NCBI GenBank assembly: GCA_013140985.1
Contig: JABFRU010000021.1
Coordinates: 62,001-126,000 of the forward strand
DNA: 64,000 bases
Direction of reading: 5' to 3'
Source of the DNA: Chitinophagaceae bacterium
Lineage (GTDB): Bacteria; Bacteroidota; Bacteroidia; Chitinophagales; Chitinophagaceae
Numbering within the stretch: the stretch's first letter is position 1; each line of letters opens with the position of its first letter. Made by a program: the position numbers and the translations under genes. Positions 55,480 to 62,638 of the stretch are shown here, piece by piece. Under the pieces are notes generated by a model, which made no database searches, was not told where the DNA came from, and was given only the letters and a program-made list of their open reading frames with translations.

Positions 55480-56668
55480 ACAAATAACTCAACCACTTTT
55501 TTTCTTTGTGCCTTGTTTTGTAATTGTCGTACCACCTGCAAAGAGGATATAAGATAATTACAACGGCGATCCATACCAGGTAAACACCCCATAGCGGAAC
55601 GCCTTCTCCGGGGACAACGAACAATACACCTAAATTGGCTGAATTGCTTTCCGATAAAGAATGCCCATTGATAAAAAACAGGATGACGCAAACAAGATGA
55701 AGGATGAAGAAATGCAGAATATAATAAAAGAAAGCCACTCTTCCATATACCGAGATCATTTTAGCGATTCCGCTTTTTGCTTCGTTAAAAAAAGCCATGA
55801 AGATCAGGGCAGGACCTATTGTAGCACACATATATAAAAGAGAAGGCGGATACTTGGTCACATTCATATAAGAAAGAAAAGTAAAGAGGCCATTCTTTTG
55901 CTCTGACCATAATGCCGGGTCACCATATTCATTACTATATCTCAATACAATAAAAAGAAGGATCAGGCTGAAACCTGTAATGAGCAGTAATTTTTTTCTT
56001 GCGGCACCCTGGCGATCAGATACTAATTTTCCAAAGCAATAACCGCAAAACATCAGGCCCAGCCAGGAAAGAAAGGGGTAGAGTATTAATAACCGGGTGT
56101 TTCCAACAAAAGGAACATTAAAACCGGGCCGGTGCAATAATTCATACCAATGATTGAATGGGCCTTTATGATCCTTTTCATAAAAATCCAAAGCATTATG
56201 TCCAAGAACGATAAGTATGCCAATAGCAAAGATGACAGGGAAAGGAAGCCATATAGCAAGCCCTAATAATAACATGCTGATACCAATGGCCCAAATGACC
56301 TGCAGCCCGATGACTGAAAAAGAAATATCGAATGTGAAGATCAGGTTGACGATGAATATTTCAACAAGGATTAGCCAAAAACCTCTTGTGACCAGGAAGA
56401 CACTTAATTCTTTTTTTGTTTTGCGTTTGCTTTGCAAAAAAGCAGACATGCCGGAAAGAAAAACAAAAACGGGTGCACAGAAATGAGTGATCCATCTTGT
56501 AAAGTATAAAACGGGTGTTGTTGTTTGCATAGAAAGCGGATCTTCTGTCCATGCTGTTGTATGTGTAAAATCCCTTGTATGATCCAGCGCCATGATGATC
56601 ATTACCAACCCACGGAGCAGGTCAATGGATGCGATGCGTTTTTTGTCCAGCGTTAATGATTGTGTCAT
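55478..56668 (-). CDS. DUF1624/heparan-alpha-glucosaminide N-acetyltransferase-like membrane protein
   Basis: 396 residues with about ten membrane helices. The N-terminus RIASIDLLRGLVMIIMALDH is the family hallmark (IDxLRGxxxxxMxxxH), with HFCAPVFVFLSGMSAF next. This is the acyltransferase-3/HGSNAT-like fold, moving acyl groups across the membrane. Substrate unknown. First of a minus-strand run with the acylase downstream. Confidence 0.82.
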   Translation of the reverse strand: MTQSLTLDKKRIASIDLLRGLVMIIMALDHTRDFTHTTAWTEDPLSMQTTTPVLYFTRWITHFCAPVFVFLSGMSAFLQSKRKTKKELSVFLVTRGFWLILVEIFIVNLIFTFDISFSVIGLQVIWAIGISMLLLGLAIWLPFPVIFAIGILIVLGHNALDFYEKDHKGPFNHWYELLHRPGFNVPFVGNTRLLILYPFLSWLGLMFCGYCFGKLVSDRQGAARKKLLLITGFSLILLFIVLRYSNEYGDPALWSEQKNGLFTFLSYMNVTKYPPSLLYMCATIGPALIFMAFFNEAKSGIAKMISVYGRVAFFYYILHFFILHLVCVILFFINGHSLSESNSANLGVLFVVPGEGVPLWGVYLVWIAVVIILYPLCRWYDNYKTRHKEKKWLSYL

Positions 56669-56676
56669 GAAAAAGA

Positions 56677-57438
56677 TTATTTCAGGTGATATTCTTTTTT
56701 TATTAGTGTGATTAAATTGGTAGCACGCTTCGTCATTCTTTCTATCCAGCTATTCATGTCCATCGCAAAACCAATATGTGTCGTACAGGCATTATAGTGA
56801 TGAAACAGGGTTTTTGTGTCGGTTGTCAATAAATGAACCGGCCATAGGTTCGCCTTTTTTAAACTGTCCATGTTCAGGATCCTGCTGTTTTTTTCTGCAT
56901 ATTTAAAGACGATCATCACCTCCAGAATATCTTGCTGTAATTCGATCAATTTTAGCCGGCTTTCATACAGCGCATCATAATTTTTTGAAAAAGTACCTCT
57001 CATCCGGATGTCATAGGCAATCAGGCTGTCTGTTATATTTTTTTTTCTTATTAGCCTGTAATTTCCTGAACTACGGAGCTGCTCTACTGTTCTTCCATTG
57101 TAAGAATACGATCTCATATTGAGCATCAGCTCTGCTTCTCTATAAAACTGCGGGACCCTTGCTGCGGCAATGGGCGGGCGGAGGTATTGCGTTATAGAAT
57201 CCCGCCTTGCTATTACCTCATTAAGTGTTCTCTTTAATGCACCCATATCAGTTGTATCAATTTCAAGGTCTTCTACCAAAGTGATCATGTATTTTTTTTC
57301 CCGTCGATGTTCTACGATATGCTCCCTTTTATTTTCCGCTAAAAACCCGCAGAACACAGCCAGGAACAGCATTAAAAACTCCCAGAAATAATGTGTCCAT
57401 TTTTTTCTTGAAGTGTGTGAATGGTGGTGTATTTCCAT
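56677..57438 (-). CDS. DUF6090 family protein
   Basis: 253 residues. The N-terminal MEIHHHSHTSRKKWTHYFWE and the helix FLMLFLAVFCGFLAENKREH are typical of DUF6090, a Bacteroidota-specific family with a His-rich cytoplasmic tip and one or two membrane helices. The rest is a coiled, Arg/Glu-rich domain (EHRREKKYMITLVEDLEID). Function unknown. It starts 5 bp after the serine hydrolase stop, so it is in the same transcript. Confidence 0.85.
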   Translation of the reverse strand: MEIHHHSHTSRKKWTHYFWEFLMLFLAVFCGFLAENKREHIVEHRREKKYMITLVEDLEIDTTDMGALKRTLNEVIARRDSITQYLRPPIAAARVPQFYREAELMLNMRSYSYNGRTVEQLRSSGNYRLIRKKNITDSLIAYDIRMRGTFSKNYDALYESRLKLIELQQDILEVMIVFKYAEKNSRILNMDSLKKANLWPVHLLTTDTKTLFHHYNACTTHIGFAMDMNSWIERMTKRATNLITLIKKEYHLK

Positions 57439-57443
57439 AAAAT

Positions 57444-58973
57444 TTATTTCATTTTTATAAACTCATATGGAGTGAATTCTACAAAATCAGCTACTCTCAC
57501 CGTTAATGATCTTATTTTTTCTCCTTCAACAGTAAATTCCAATTTTTTCATTCCAAATAAAGGATCGCTGTAGGTGCAGAAGAAACGATTACCACCCAAT
57601 GGTTCCATCGTTCCATATCTTCCTTTGTGGTGTTCAAAACGCATAATGAGTTTGCCATTTTCTACTTCAATACTCATTTTACCATACACCTCATGCATAT
57701 ATTCCCCTGCATACGCAGTTAATGGTAATGCCGGTTTTGGCCCCATGGCAATGGAATCCCGTATCTCTTTATACTGTTTTGCTTTTTCTTTCTCATCTGC
57801 CTGCTGAAAACCGAGGTAAACATTACTGTAATTACGATAAGGTAAACCGAGGTAGGCATCCTGTATCTCATTGCGCAACGCTTCGTAAAAACCATTTGCA
57901 TCCGTATTGGTTAATACGATGATGCCCAGGTTTTCTTCCGGGATCAAACAGACACTGGTCACAAAACCATTCACGCCACCAGTATGTGCTACAATTTTTC
58001 TTCCTGCATATTCTTCGAGGAACCATCCCAATCCATAGAGAGCAAAATGTGCCTTGTTGAACATATGCCCGCCATTACCAAGAATCGAATGAGGCAATTT
58101 AGTCTGACCTAATGCTGATGCCGGTACAATTTGTTTATCACCCAGCTTACCGCCATTCAATTGCATCAGCACCCATTTGCTCATATCATTCACAGATGAT
58201 GAGATACTTCCGGCTGCGGCGAGATTATCAATATTTCCGTAAGGAATTTTTCTCAACTCACCCATTACTACTGTATGTGCTGCGCATATATTATTGGCAT
58301 TCTTTATATCCCCGGATAAAGCAAGACTATTATTCATACCAAGCGGCTTGAAAATTCTCCCGGTAATAAAATCGGCCCAATTTTGACCGGTCACTTTTGG
58401 AATGATCTCGCCGGCCGTCATAAAAGCAGAATTAGTATAACCCCATTTACTGCGGAATGAATACATCGGTTTCAGTTTACTCATTTTGTCTCTCACTTCT
58501 TCTGTAGTAAGATCAGAATCGAAATACATGAAATCTCCCTGGAATGTTTCAAAGCCGAGACGATGACATAAAAGATCCCGTATGCTGGTTTCTTTCGCTA
58601 CCCATGGATCGTACATCCGGAAATCAGGCAACCATTTTTGTACTTTATCATCGAGGGACAATTTTCTCTCTGCATCGAGTATGGCCAGCGCCGTACCGGT
58701 GAAGGCTTTGGTATTACTGCCGATCATGAATAAAGTGTTCTCATCTACTTTATCATTTGTTCCCATTTCTTTTACACCATAGCTTTTCATCACTGCGATT
58801 TTTCCATCTTTCACCACACATACTGCCACACCCGGGATCTTCCATTCGGACAATGCCCTGTTCACATAATTATCCAAGCTGTCTTTGATAAAAGAAGGAG
58901 CAGCATCGTTTTGTGCATGGGCAGCAGTTATTAATAAGCAGCCGCATAAAAAAAGAACAGCGATCTTTTTCAT
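57444..58973 (-). CDS. Beta-lactamase-related serine hydrolase
   Basis: 509 residues. Signal peptide MKKIAVLFLCGCLLITAAHAQ. Class C beta-lactamase fold with nucleophile Ser86 in SxxK (IGSNTKAFTG), the second motif YTN (WGYTNSAF), and HTGG (VAHTGGVNGF) in place of KTG. The C-terminal ~100 residues form a DUF3471-like domain (AGEYMHEVYGKMSIEVENGK). Most such proteins are D-Ala-D-Ala peptidases, esterases or D-aminopeptidases rather than antibiotic-degrading enzymes, so resistance is not implied. Confidence 0.88.
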   Translation of the reverse strand: MKKIAVLFLCGCLLITAAHAQNDAAPSFIKDSLDNYVNRALSEWKIPGVAVCVVKDGKIAVMKSYGVKEMGTNDKVDENTLFMIGSNTKAFTGTALAILDAERKLSLDDKVQKWLPDFRMYDPWVAKETSIRDLLCHRLGFETFQGDFMYFDSDLTTEEVRDKMSKLKPMYSFRSKWGYTNSAFMTAGEIIPKVTGQNWADFITGRIFKPLGMNNSLALSGDIKNANNICAAHTVVMGELRKIPYGNIDNLAAAGSISSSVNDMSKWVLMQLNGGKLGDKQIVPASALGQTKLPHSILGNGGHMFNKAHFALYGLGWFLEEYAGRKIVAHTGGVNGFVTSVCLIPEENLGIIVLTNTDANGFYEALRNEIQDAYLGLPYRNYSNVYLGFQQADEKEKAKQYKEIRDSIAMGPKPALPLTAYAGEYMHEVYGKMSIEVENGKLIMRFEHHKGRYGTMEPLGGNRFFCTYSDPLFGMKKLEFTVEGEKIRSLTVRVADFVEFTPYEFIKMK

Positions 58974-59083
58974 GTTTGTTATTTAAGGTTAAAAAAAGAG
59001 AACGGACGATGTTGTTTTGCAAGGGGTGAATGCAAAAAGGATAAGAAAAAGGAAATTACTTTTCTTTTTTGAATTGACGAAGC

Positions 59084-59842
59084 TTATTCTTCATCCGGTT
59101 CCTGTTTCATCATGGGATCAGGAGGTAATCCTTTTTTGAAACGATAGAGAGCTATTTTAATGTATTCCTGGAATTCGTAATCACTGGTGACCTGTGTAAA
59201 AAAATAAGAAGGACGAAAGACACGCATGAAGCTGTCTAGTCTTGAGCTGTCCAGCAGCGTCAGACGCCGGACCAATGCTTTATTGAAACGATGATCAACA
59301 GATTTATCTCTTTCTTCCTGCAGCAATCTTTCTTTGAAGGCGGCAATACTGCGGTTTCGCCGGAAGCGGAACATATTGATGATCTCATTCAGATCAAAAC
59401 CCATAGCGGCGCCGTATTGGGGTGTCACCGGTTTTAGCTTTGGCTTTTCTGAATTAAAGATCTTGGCATAGTCGATCCGGTTTTGAATAGAATCCAGCTT
59501 ATAATTCTTCGGCCGCACTTTTACTTCTTTCAGCATCGGCACATTTACCTGCAATGAAATATCAAATTCAAAAGGGTTGGCGATCTTCAGCACCGGGAAT
59601 TTCATGGTTGGTTTGTTCAGATAGCTGAACCAGATAGAATCTTTTTCTACTACATCAATTTCATAACGGCCGTCGGAATTAGTGATGGCGCCTCTCCCGG
59701 AAGTAGTCAGCACACTTACAGCTTCCATTGGAAAGTTGCGGCTGCTGTCATATACAGTGCCTCTTATTTTATACAACTGTGATGAGGCAGATGAAGAAAC
59801 AAGCAATAAGGCGGTAACTAATATGAGGAAAGTAAATTTCAC
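59084..59842 (-). CDS. Secreted protein with CarboxypepD_reg-like domain
   Basis: 252 residues. Signal peptide MKFTFLILVTALLLVSSSAS. Residues 22-100 form a CarboxypepD_reg-like sandwich (YKIRGTVYDSSRNFPMEAVSV, GAITNSDGRYEIDVV). A basic helical region follows (FRFRRNRSIAAFKERLLQEER) and an acidic tail. No barrel, so not a TonB-type receptor; probably a periplasmic or surface accessory protein. Array 7 ends 6 nt before its start. Confidence 0.8.
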   Translation of the reverse strand: MKFTFLILVTALLLVSSSASSQLYKIRGTVYDSSRNFPMEAVSVLTTSGRGAITNSDGRYEIDVVEKDSIWFSYLNKPTMKFPVLKIANPFEFDISLQVNVPMLKEVKVRPKNYKLDSIQNRIDYAKIFNSEKPKLKPVTPQYGAAMGFDLNEIINMFRFRRNRSIAAFKERLLQEERDKSVDHRFNKALVRRLTLLDSSRLDSFMRVFRPSYFFTQVTSDYEFQEYIKIALYRFKKGLPPDPMMKQEPDEE

Positions 59843-59847
59843 TAATG

Positions 59848-59912
59848 GTTGACATGTTTAAAAGTTAACGAGTCAACATTTTAACTTGTTAACCTGTCAA
59901 CTAATCAACGGC
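59848..59912. repeat. Palindromic octad array 7 (8-nt period)
   Basis: Left arm 59848-59879: GTTGACAT, GTTTAAAA, GTTAACGA, GTCAACAT. Right arm 59881-59912: TTAACTTG, TTAACCTG, TCAACTAA, TCAACGGC. GTTAAC is itself palindromic, so arms pair strongly. One base separates them. It lies in the leader of the minus-strand gene starting at 59842. Confidence 0.85.
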
Positions 59913-59946
59913 AAGTAACAAAAGAAAATGCAAAAGGGATGATAAA

Positions 59947-60050
59947 GTCAGAAGAGGTCAAATGGGTCATATAAGTCAAATTAGTCAAAGACCGCTTTAT
60001 GAAAGCTGCAGGATATGACCAGTATGACCTGCATGACTTATGTGACTATG
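59947..60050. repeat. Palindromic nonad array 8 (9-nt period)
   Basis: GTCA begins at 59947, 59957, 59966, 59975 and 59984 (spacing 10, 9, 9, 9). TGAC begins at 60016, 60025, 60034 and 60043 (spacing 9). The two tetranucleotides are complements, and the other five bases of each unit vary. It lies directly beside the purN stop codon and 35 nt from array 7, which has a different period. Confidence 0.85.
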
Positions 60051-60941
60051 CTACTTTAATAAACTTTCAATTACTTGGGAATAGTGCTCATGCTCCAGCT
60101 TATGAATACGCTGAGCCAATGATTCTGCCGTATCGGATGATAGTACAGGACAACGGGCCTGGAAAATGGTTTTTCCATGATCATACACTTCATCCACATA
60201 ATGAATAGTGATGCCGCTTTCATTTTCCCCTGCATTGATGACGGCCTGGTGCACCGCCTTTCCATACATTCCTTTGCCGCCATACTTAGGTAATAATGCC
60301 GGGTGAATATTAATGATCTTGCCGGGGTACATAGTTATCAATGCAGCAGGTATCTTCCAGAGAAAGCCGGCGAGTACTATAAAACCGATTGTATGTTCTT
60401 CCAACTCCTTTATATATGCATCACCCCGGATGAATCTTTCTTTTTCTATCAATAAAACAGGAATTCCTTCTTTGTTGGCTATCTGCAAAACACCAGCCGA
60501 TGGATTGTTGCAAACAATAAGCGATACATTAATAGAGGGATGACTACGGAAATGGTCAATGATCTTTTGTGCATTGGAACCTGCACCGGAAGCGAACACG
60601 GCAATATGAGAAGTAAGAGTCGATAGATGAGACTCCTCTGACTTCTGACTCCTGACCCCTGACCTCCCGATCCCCATTCTTCTACCGATCTTCTTTATAT
60701 ACTTACAGAAAAACGGAAATTGACCGAATGGAATGCTGACAAGCAGAACAGCCAGCGGCCAAAGCAATGTAACCAGTAAAATATAAACAATAACCCATAG
60801 CCAGGTGGGGCCGATCGGAAAAATCGGCATTAGTTTTTTGCCAATAAAGCCGGTAGCACTGCCGCCAATAGCAAAAGTGGCTATGATCAGCACAAACTGC
60901 CAACCTTTTACCTTCCATTTTTTTTGTAATCGTTCAAACAT
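60051..60941 (-). CDS. purN: PurN (GAR transformylase) fused to an N-terminal membrane domain
   Basis: 296 residues. Residues 1-90 form a small membrane domain with two helices (about 15-35 and 46-72) that resembles DUF6787-type proteins (FERLQKKWKVKGWQFVLIIA). Residues 113-296 are phosphoribosylglycinamide formyltransferase: IAVFASGAGSNAQKII, then VCNNPSAGVL, LAGFLWKIPA, the catalytic NIHPALLPKYGGKGMYG with the Asn-His pair, and SGITIHYVDE. It transfers formyl from 10-formyl-THF to GAR in purine synthesis. The joint (91-112) is exactly a palindromic heptad array. PurN is normally soluble and alone, so membrane attachment is unusual. Confidence 0.85.
   Translation of the reverse strand: MFERLQKKWKVKGWQFVLIIATFAIGGSATGFIGKKLMPIFPIGPTWLWVIVYILLVTLLWPLAVLLVSIPFGQFPFFCKYIKKIGRRMGIGRSGVRSQKSEESHLSTLTSHIAVFASGAGSNAQKIIDHFRSHPSINVSLIVCNNPSAGVLQIANKEGIPVLLIEKERFIRGDAYIKELEEHTIGFIVLAGFLWKIPAALITMYPGKIINIHPALLPKYGGKGMYGKAVHQAVINAGENESGITIHYVDEVYDHGKTIFQARCPVLSSDTAESLAQRIHKLEHEHYSQVIESLLK
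60607..60669. repeat. Palindromic heptad array 9, in frame inside purN
   Basis: Plus-strand left arm 60607-60634: TGAGAAG, TAAGAGT, CGATAGA, TGAGACT. Right arm 60635-60669: CCTCTGA, CTTCTGA, CTCCTGA, CCCCTGA, CCTCCCG. No spacer. On the coding strand the words read TCAGGGG, TCAGGAG, TCAGAAG, TCAGAGG. These bases encode residues 91-112 and end exactly where PurN homology begins. Confidence 0.9.
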
Positions 60942-60953
60942 TATTTTAGAAAT

Positions 60954-60981
60954 TCCGCCGGCGGTTTAAAACCCCGGCGGC
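60954..60981. promoter_or_regulatory. GC-rich hairpin in the purN leader
   Basis: CCGCCGG (60955-60961) pairs with CCGGCGG (60974-60980), extended by GGTTT/AAACC. It stands out in AT-rich surroundings, 13-40 nt upstream of the purN start on the minus strand. It could affect translation or be an attenuator; there is no U-run after it. Confidence 0.5.
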
Positions 60982-61179
60982 AATTGCGGCAAAAGTGAGT
61001 AAAAAACAACCAACAAATTCGCATGTTCAAAATCTTGTTGAGGTTTTTAATTGTCTTTACTGATTTATGACAAACGATTTTCAAACAATTTTGAAAATGG
61101 CCATAAATCCTCTGAAACGCAGTCTGGTAGCGGATCAAAAAAAAGTTAAAGAGGCTGACTTTTTATTGAGTTCCTGACT

Positions 61180-61187
61180 TATTTTTG
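61180..61187 (+). promoter_or_regulatory. -7 promoter element of actA
   Basis: TATTTTTG, exact TAnnTTTG, 48 nt before the ATG at 61236. The ORF track starts inside this element at a TTG. Confidence 0.45.
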
Positions 61188-61235
61188 CGCCTGACGCAAG
61201 GATTTATCCACATTTTTACAGTTTCAATCGAGTCT

Positions 61236-62492
61236 ATGATTCCATGTAAACCAATCGGCCAAAGACTTACCACTTTATTCCTTTCTGTTTTTGTTTTTTC
61301 ATTCATCAATATTGTTTCAGCACAGGACGGTAAAACTATTTTTAATAACAAGTGTGCCAGCTGCCATACAATGGGTAAGGATGCTATTGGCCCGAACCTG
61401 CAAGGAGTGGTAAGCAGGTGGGAGAGCATGGATATGTTACGGATGTGGATCAAAGATTTTAATAAAGCAATTGCTGCTGGTTCTCCAAGAGCTAAAGAAG
61501 TAGTTACTTTTTCACCTACCTCTATGCAGATGTTTGATGGCAACATTACAGAGGATGAATTGACTGCTGTTATTGACTATGCAGATAAATGGCAACCTCC
61601 GGTAGTTCAAACACCAAATGGGGAACCCCAAAAAGGAAATGACAACGCCGTCATCTTCGGAGTCATCTCTCTTGTTCTTGCCATCATTGCATTGATCTTA
61701 ATGCAGGTGAACAGCAACCTGAAAAAACTGAGCGATGATGCAGAAGGTATTTCCCGCCCCGATCCTGTTCCTTTTTACAAGAACAAAGTATATATAGCCA
61801 TGATCGCTATCCTCTTTTTTATTGTGGGAGGATATTATGTTACCAAAGGTGCAATAGGTCTCGGCCGGCAAAAAGGTTATCAGCCTGTGCAGCCTATCTA
61901 TTATTCTCATAAAGTTCATGCCGGCATCAACCAGATCAATTGTTTATTCTGTCATGGCTCTGCATGGGAAAGTAAAACAGCCGGTATTCCCTCTGTGAAT
62001 GTTTGTATGAACTGTCACAAAGGGATCAATGAATATATAAAAGGACCAAAATTATATACTGAAGACGGTGAAGAAGTAAACGGTACTGCAGAGATCGCCA
62101 AATTGTATAAAGCAGCAGGATTCGACCCTAAAAATCCGGCTGCATGGGATCCTTCCATGGCCAAACCAATAGAATGGATCAAGATCCACAATCTTCCTGA
62201 CCATGTTTATTTCAACCACTCACAGCATATCAAAGCAGGAAAAGTACAATGCCAGACCTGTCATGGTGAGATTACTGAAATGGATGAAGTGAAGCAGGCA
62301 TCCGAGCTGAGCATGGGCTGGTGCGTGAACTGTCACCGCAATACCAAAGTGAACTTTAATTATACTGACAGCACGGGTAATAGGTTTTACAGCATTTATG
62401 AGAAATTCCATAATGATATTAAGACCGGCAAGATGGATAGTGTGACGGTAAAAGATATCGGCGGATTGGAATGCCAGAAATGCCATTACTAA
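61236..62492 (+). CDS. actA: Alternative complex III subunit ActA (six-heme cytochrome c)
   Basis: 418 residues from the ATG at 61236. Signal-like N-terminus ending VSAQ, a monoheme class I domain (KCASCHTMG), and membrane helices near 148-168 and 185-205. Then a five-heme domain with CLFCH, CMNCH, CQTCH, CVNCH and a terminal CQKCH two residues before the stop. Total six CxxCH. ActA carries electrons inside the quinol:electron-acceptor oxidoreductase that replaces bc1. The extra N-terminal heme domain may hand electrons on to an oxidase. Followed by actB. Confidence 0.9.
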   Translation: MIPCKPIGQRLTTLFLSVFVFSFINIVSAQDGKTIFNNKCASCHTMGKDAIGPNLQGVVSRWESMDMLRMWIKDFNKAIAAGSPRAKEVVTFSPTSMQMFDGNITEDELTAVIDYADKWQPPVVQTPNGEPQKGNDNAVIFGVISLVLAIIALILMQVNSNLKKLSDDAEGISRPDPVPFYKNKVYIAMIAILFFIVGGYYVTKGAIGLGRQKGYQPVQPIYYSHKVHAGINQINCLFCHGSAWESKTAGIPSVNVCMNCHKGINEYIKGPKLYTEDGEEVNGTAEIAKLYKAAGFDPKNPAAWDPSMAKPIEWIKIHNLPDHVYFNHSQHIKAGKVQCQTCHGEITEMDEVKQASELSMGWCVNCHRNTKVNFNYTDSTGNRFYSIYEKFHNDIKTGKMDSVTVKDIGGLECQKCHY

Positions 62493-62635
62493 ATGAGAGA
62501 ATGTGAGAGTGTGAAAATGTGAGAATGAACATTGAAAGAATATAAATTAATGTTTTAATAAAAGATAATGTAAGAAAAGTCGGTGATCGCTATTTTCACA
62601 TTTACCACATCTTCACATTATCACATTAGACAATC
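62493..62635. repeat. Palindromic octad array 10 (8-nt period) in the act operon
   Basis: Left arm 62493-62532: ATGAGAGA, ATGTGAGA, GTGTGAAA, ATGTGAGA, ATGAACAT. Right arm 62596-62627: TCACATTT, ACCACATC, TTCACATT, ATCACATT. TGTGA/TCACA complementarity throughout. A 63-nt AT-rich spacer separates them. The left arm begins at the base after the actA stop; the right ends near the actB ATG. Confidence 0.85.
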
Positions 62636-62638
62636 ACT

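Noticed and set aside
57444-58973. Possible antibiotic-resistance beta-lactamase
   Set aside because: HTGG replaces KTG and a DUF3471-like C-terminal domain is present, fitting a general serine hydrolase or peptidase instead.
59947-60050. Regularly spaced GTCA/TGAC units looked like a CRISPR-type array
   Set aside because: Units are 9 nt, inverted between halves, without 25-40 nt spacers, and no cas gene is nearby.
60941-61138. 65-aa minus-strand ORF upstream of purN
   Set aside because: Covers the GC-rich hairpin and leader; composition is not protein-like and no start signal is seen.
60942-61179. Possible purine riboswitch in the purN/actA gap
   Set aside because: One simple hairpin only; no three-way junction or conserved purine-aptamer core could be recognised.
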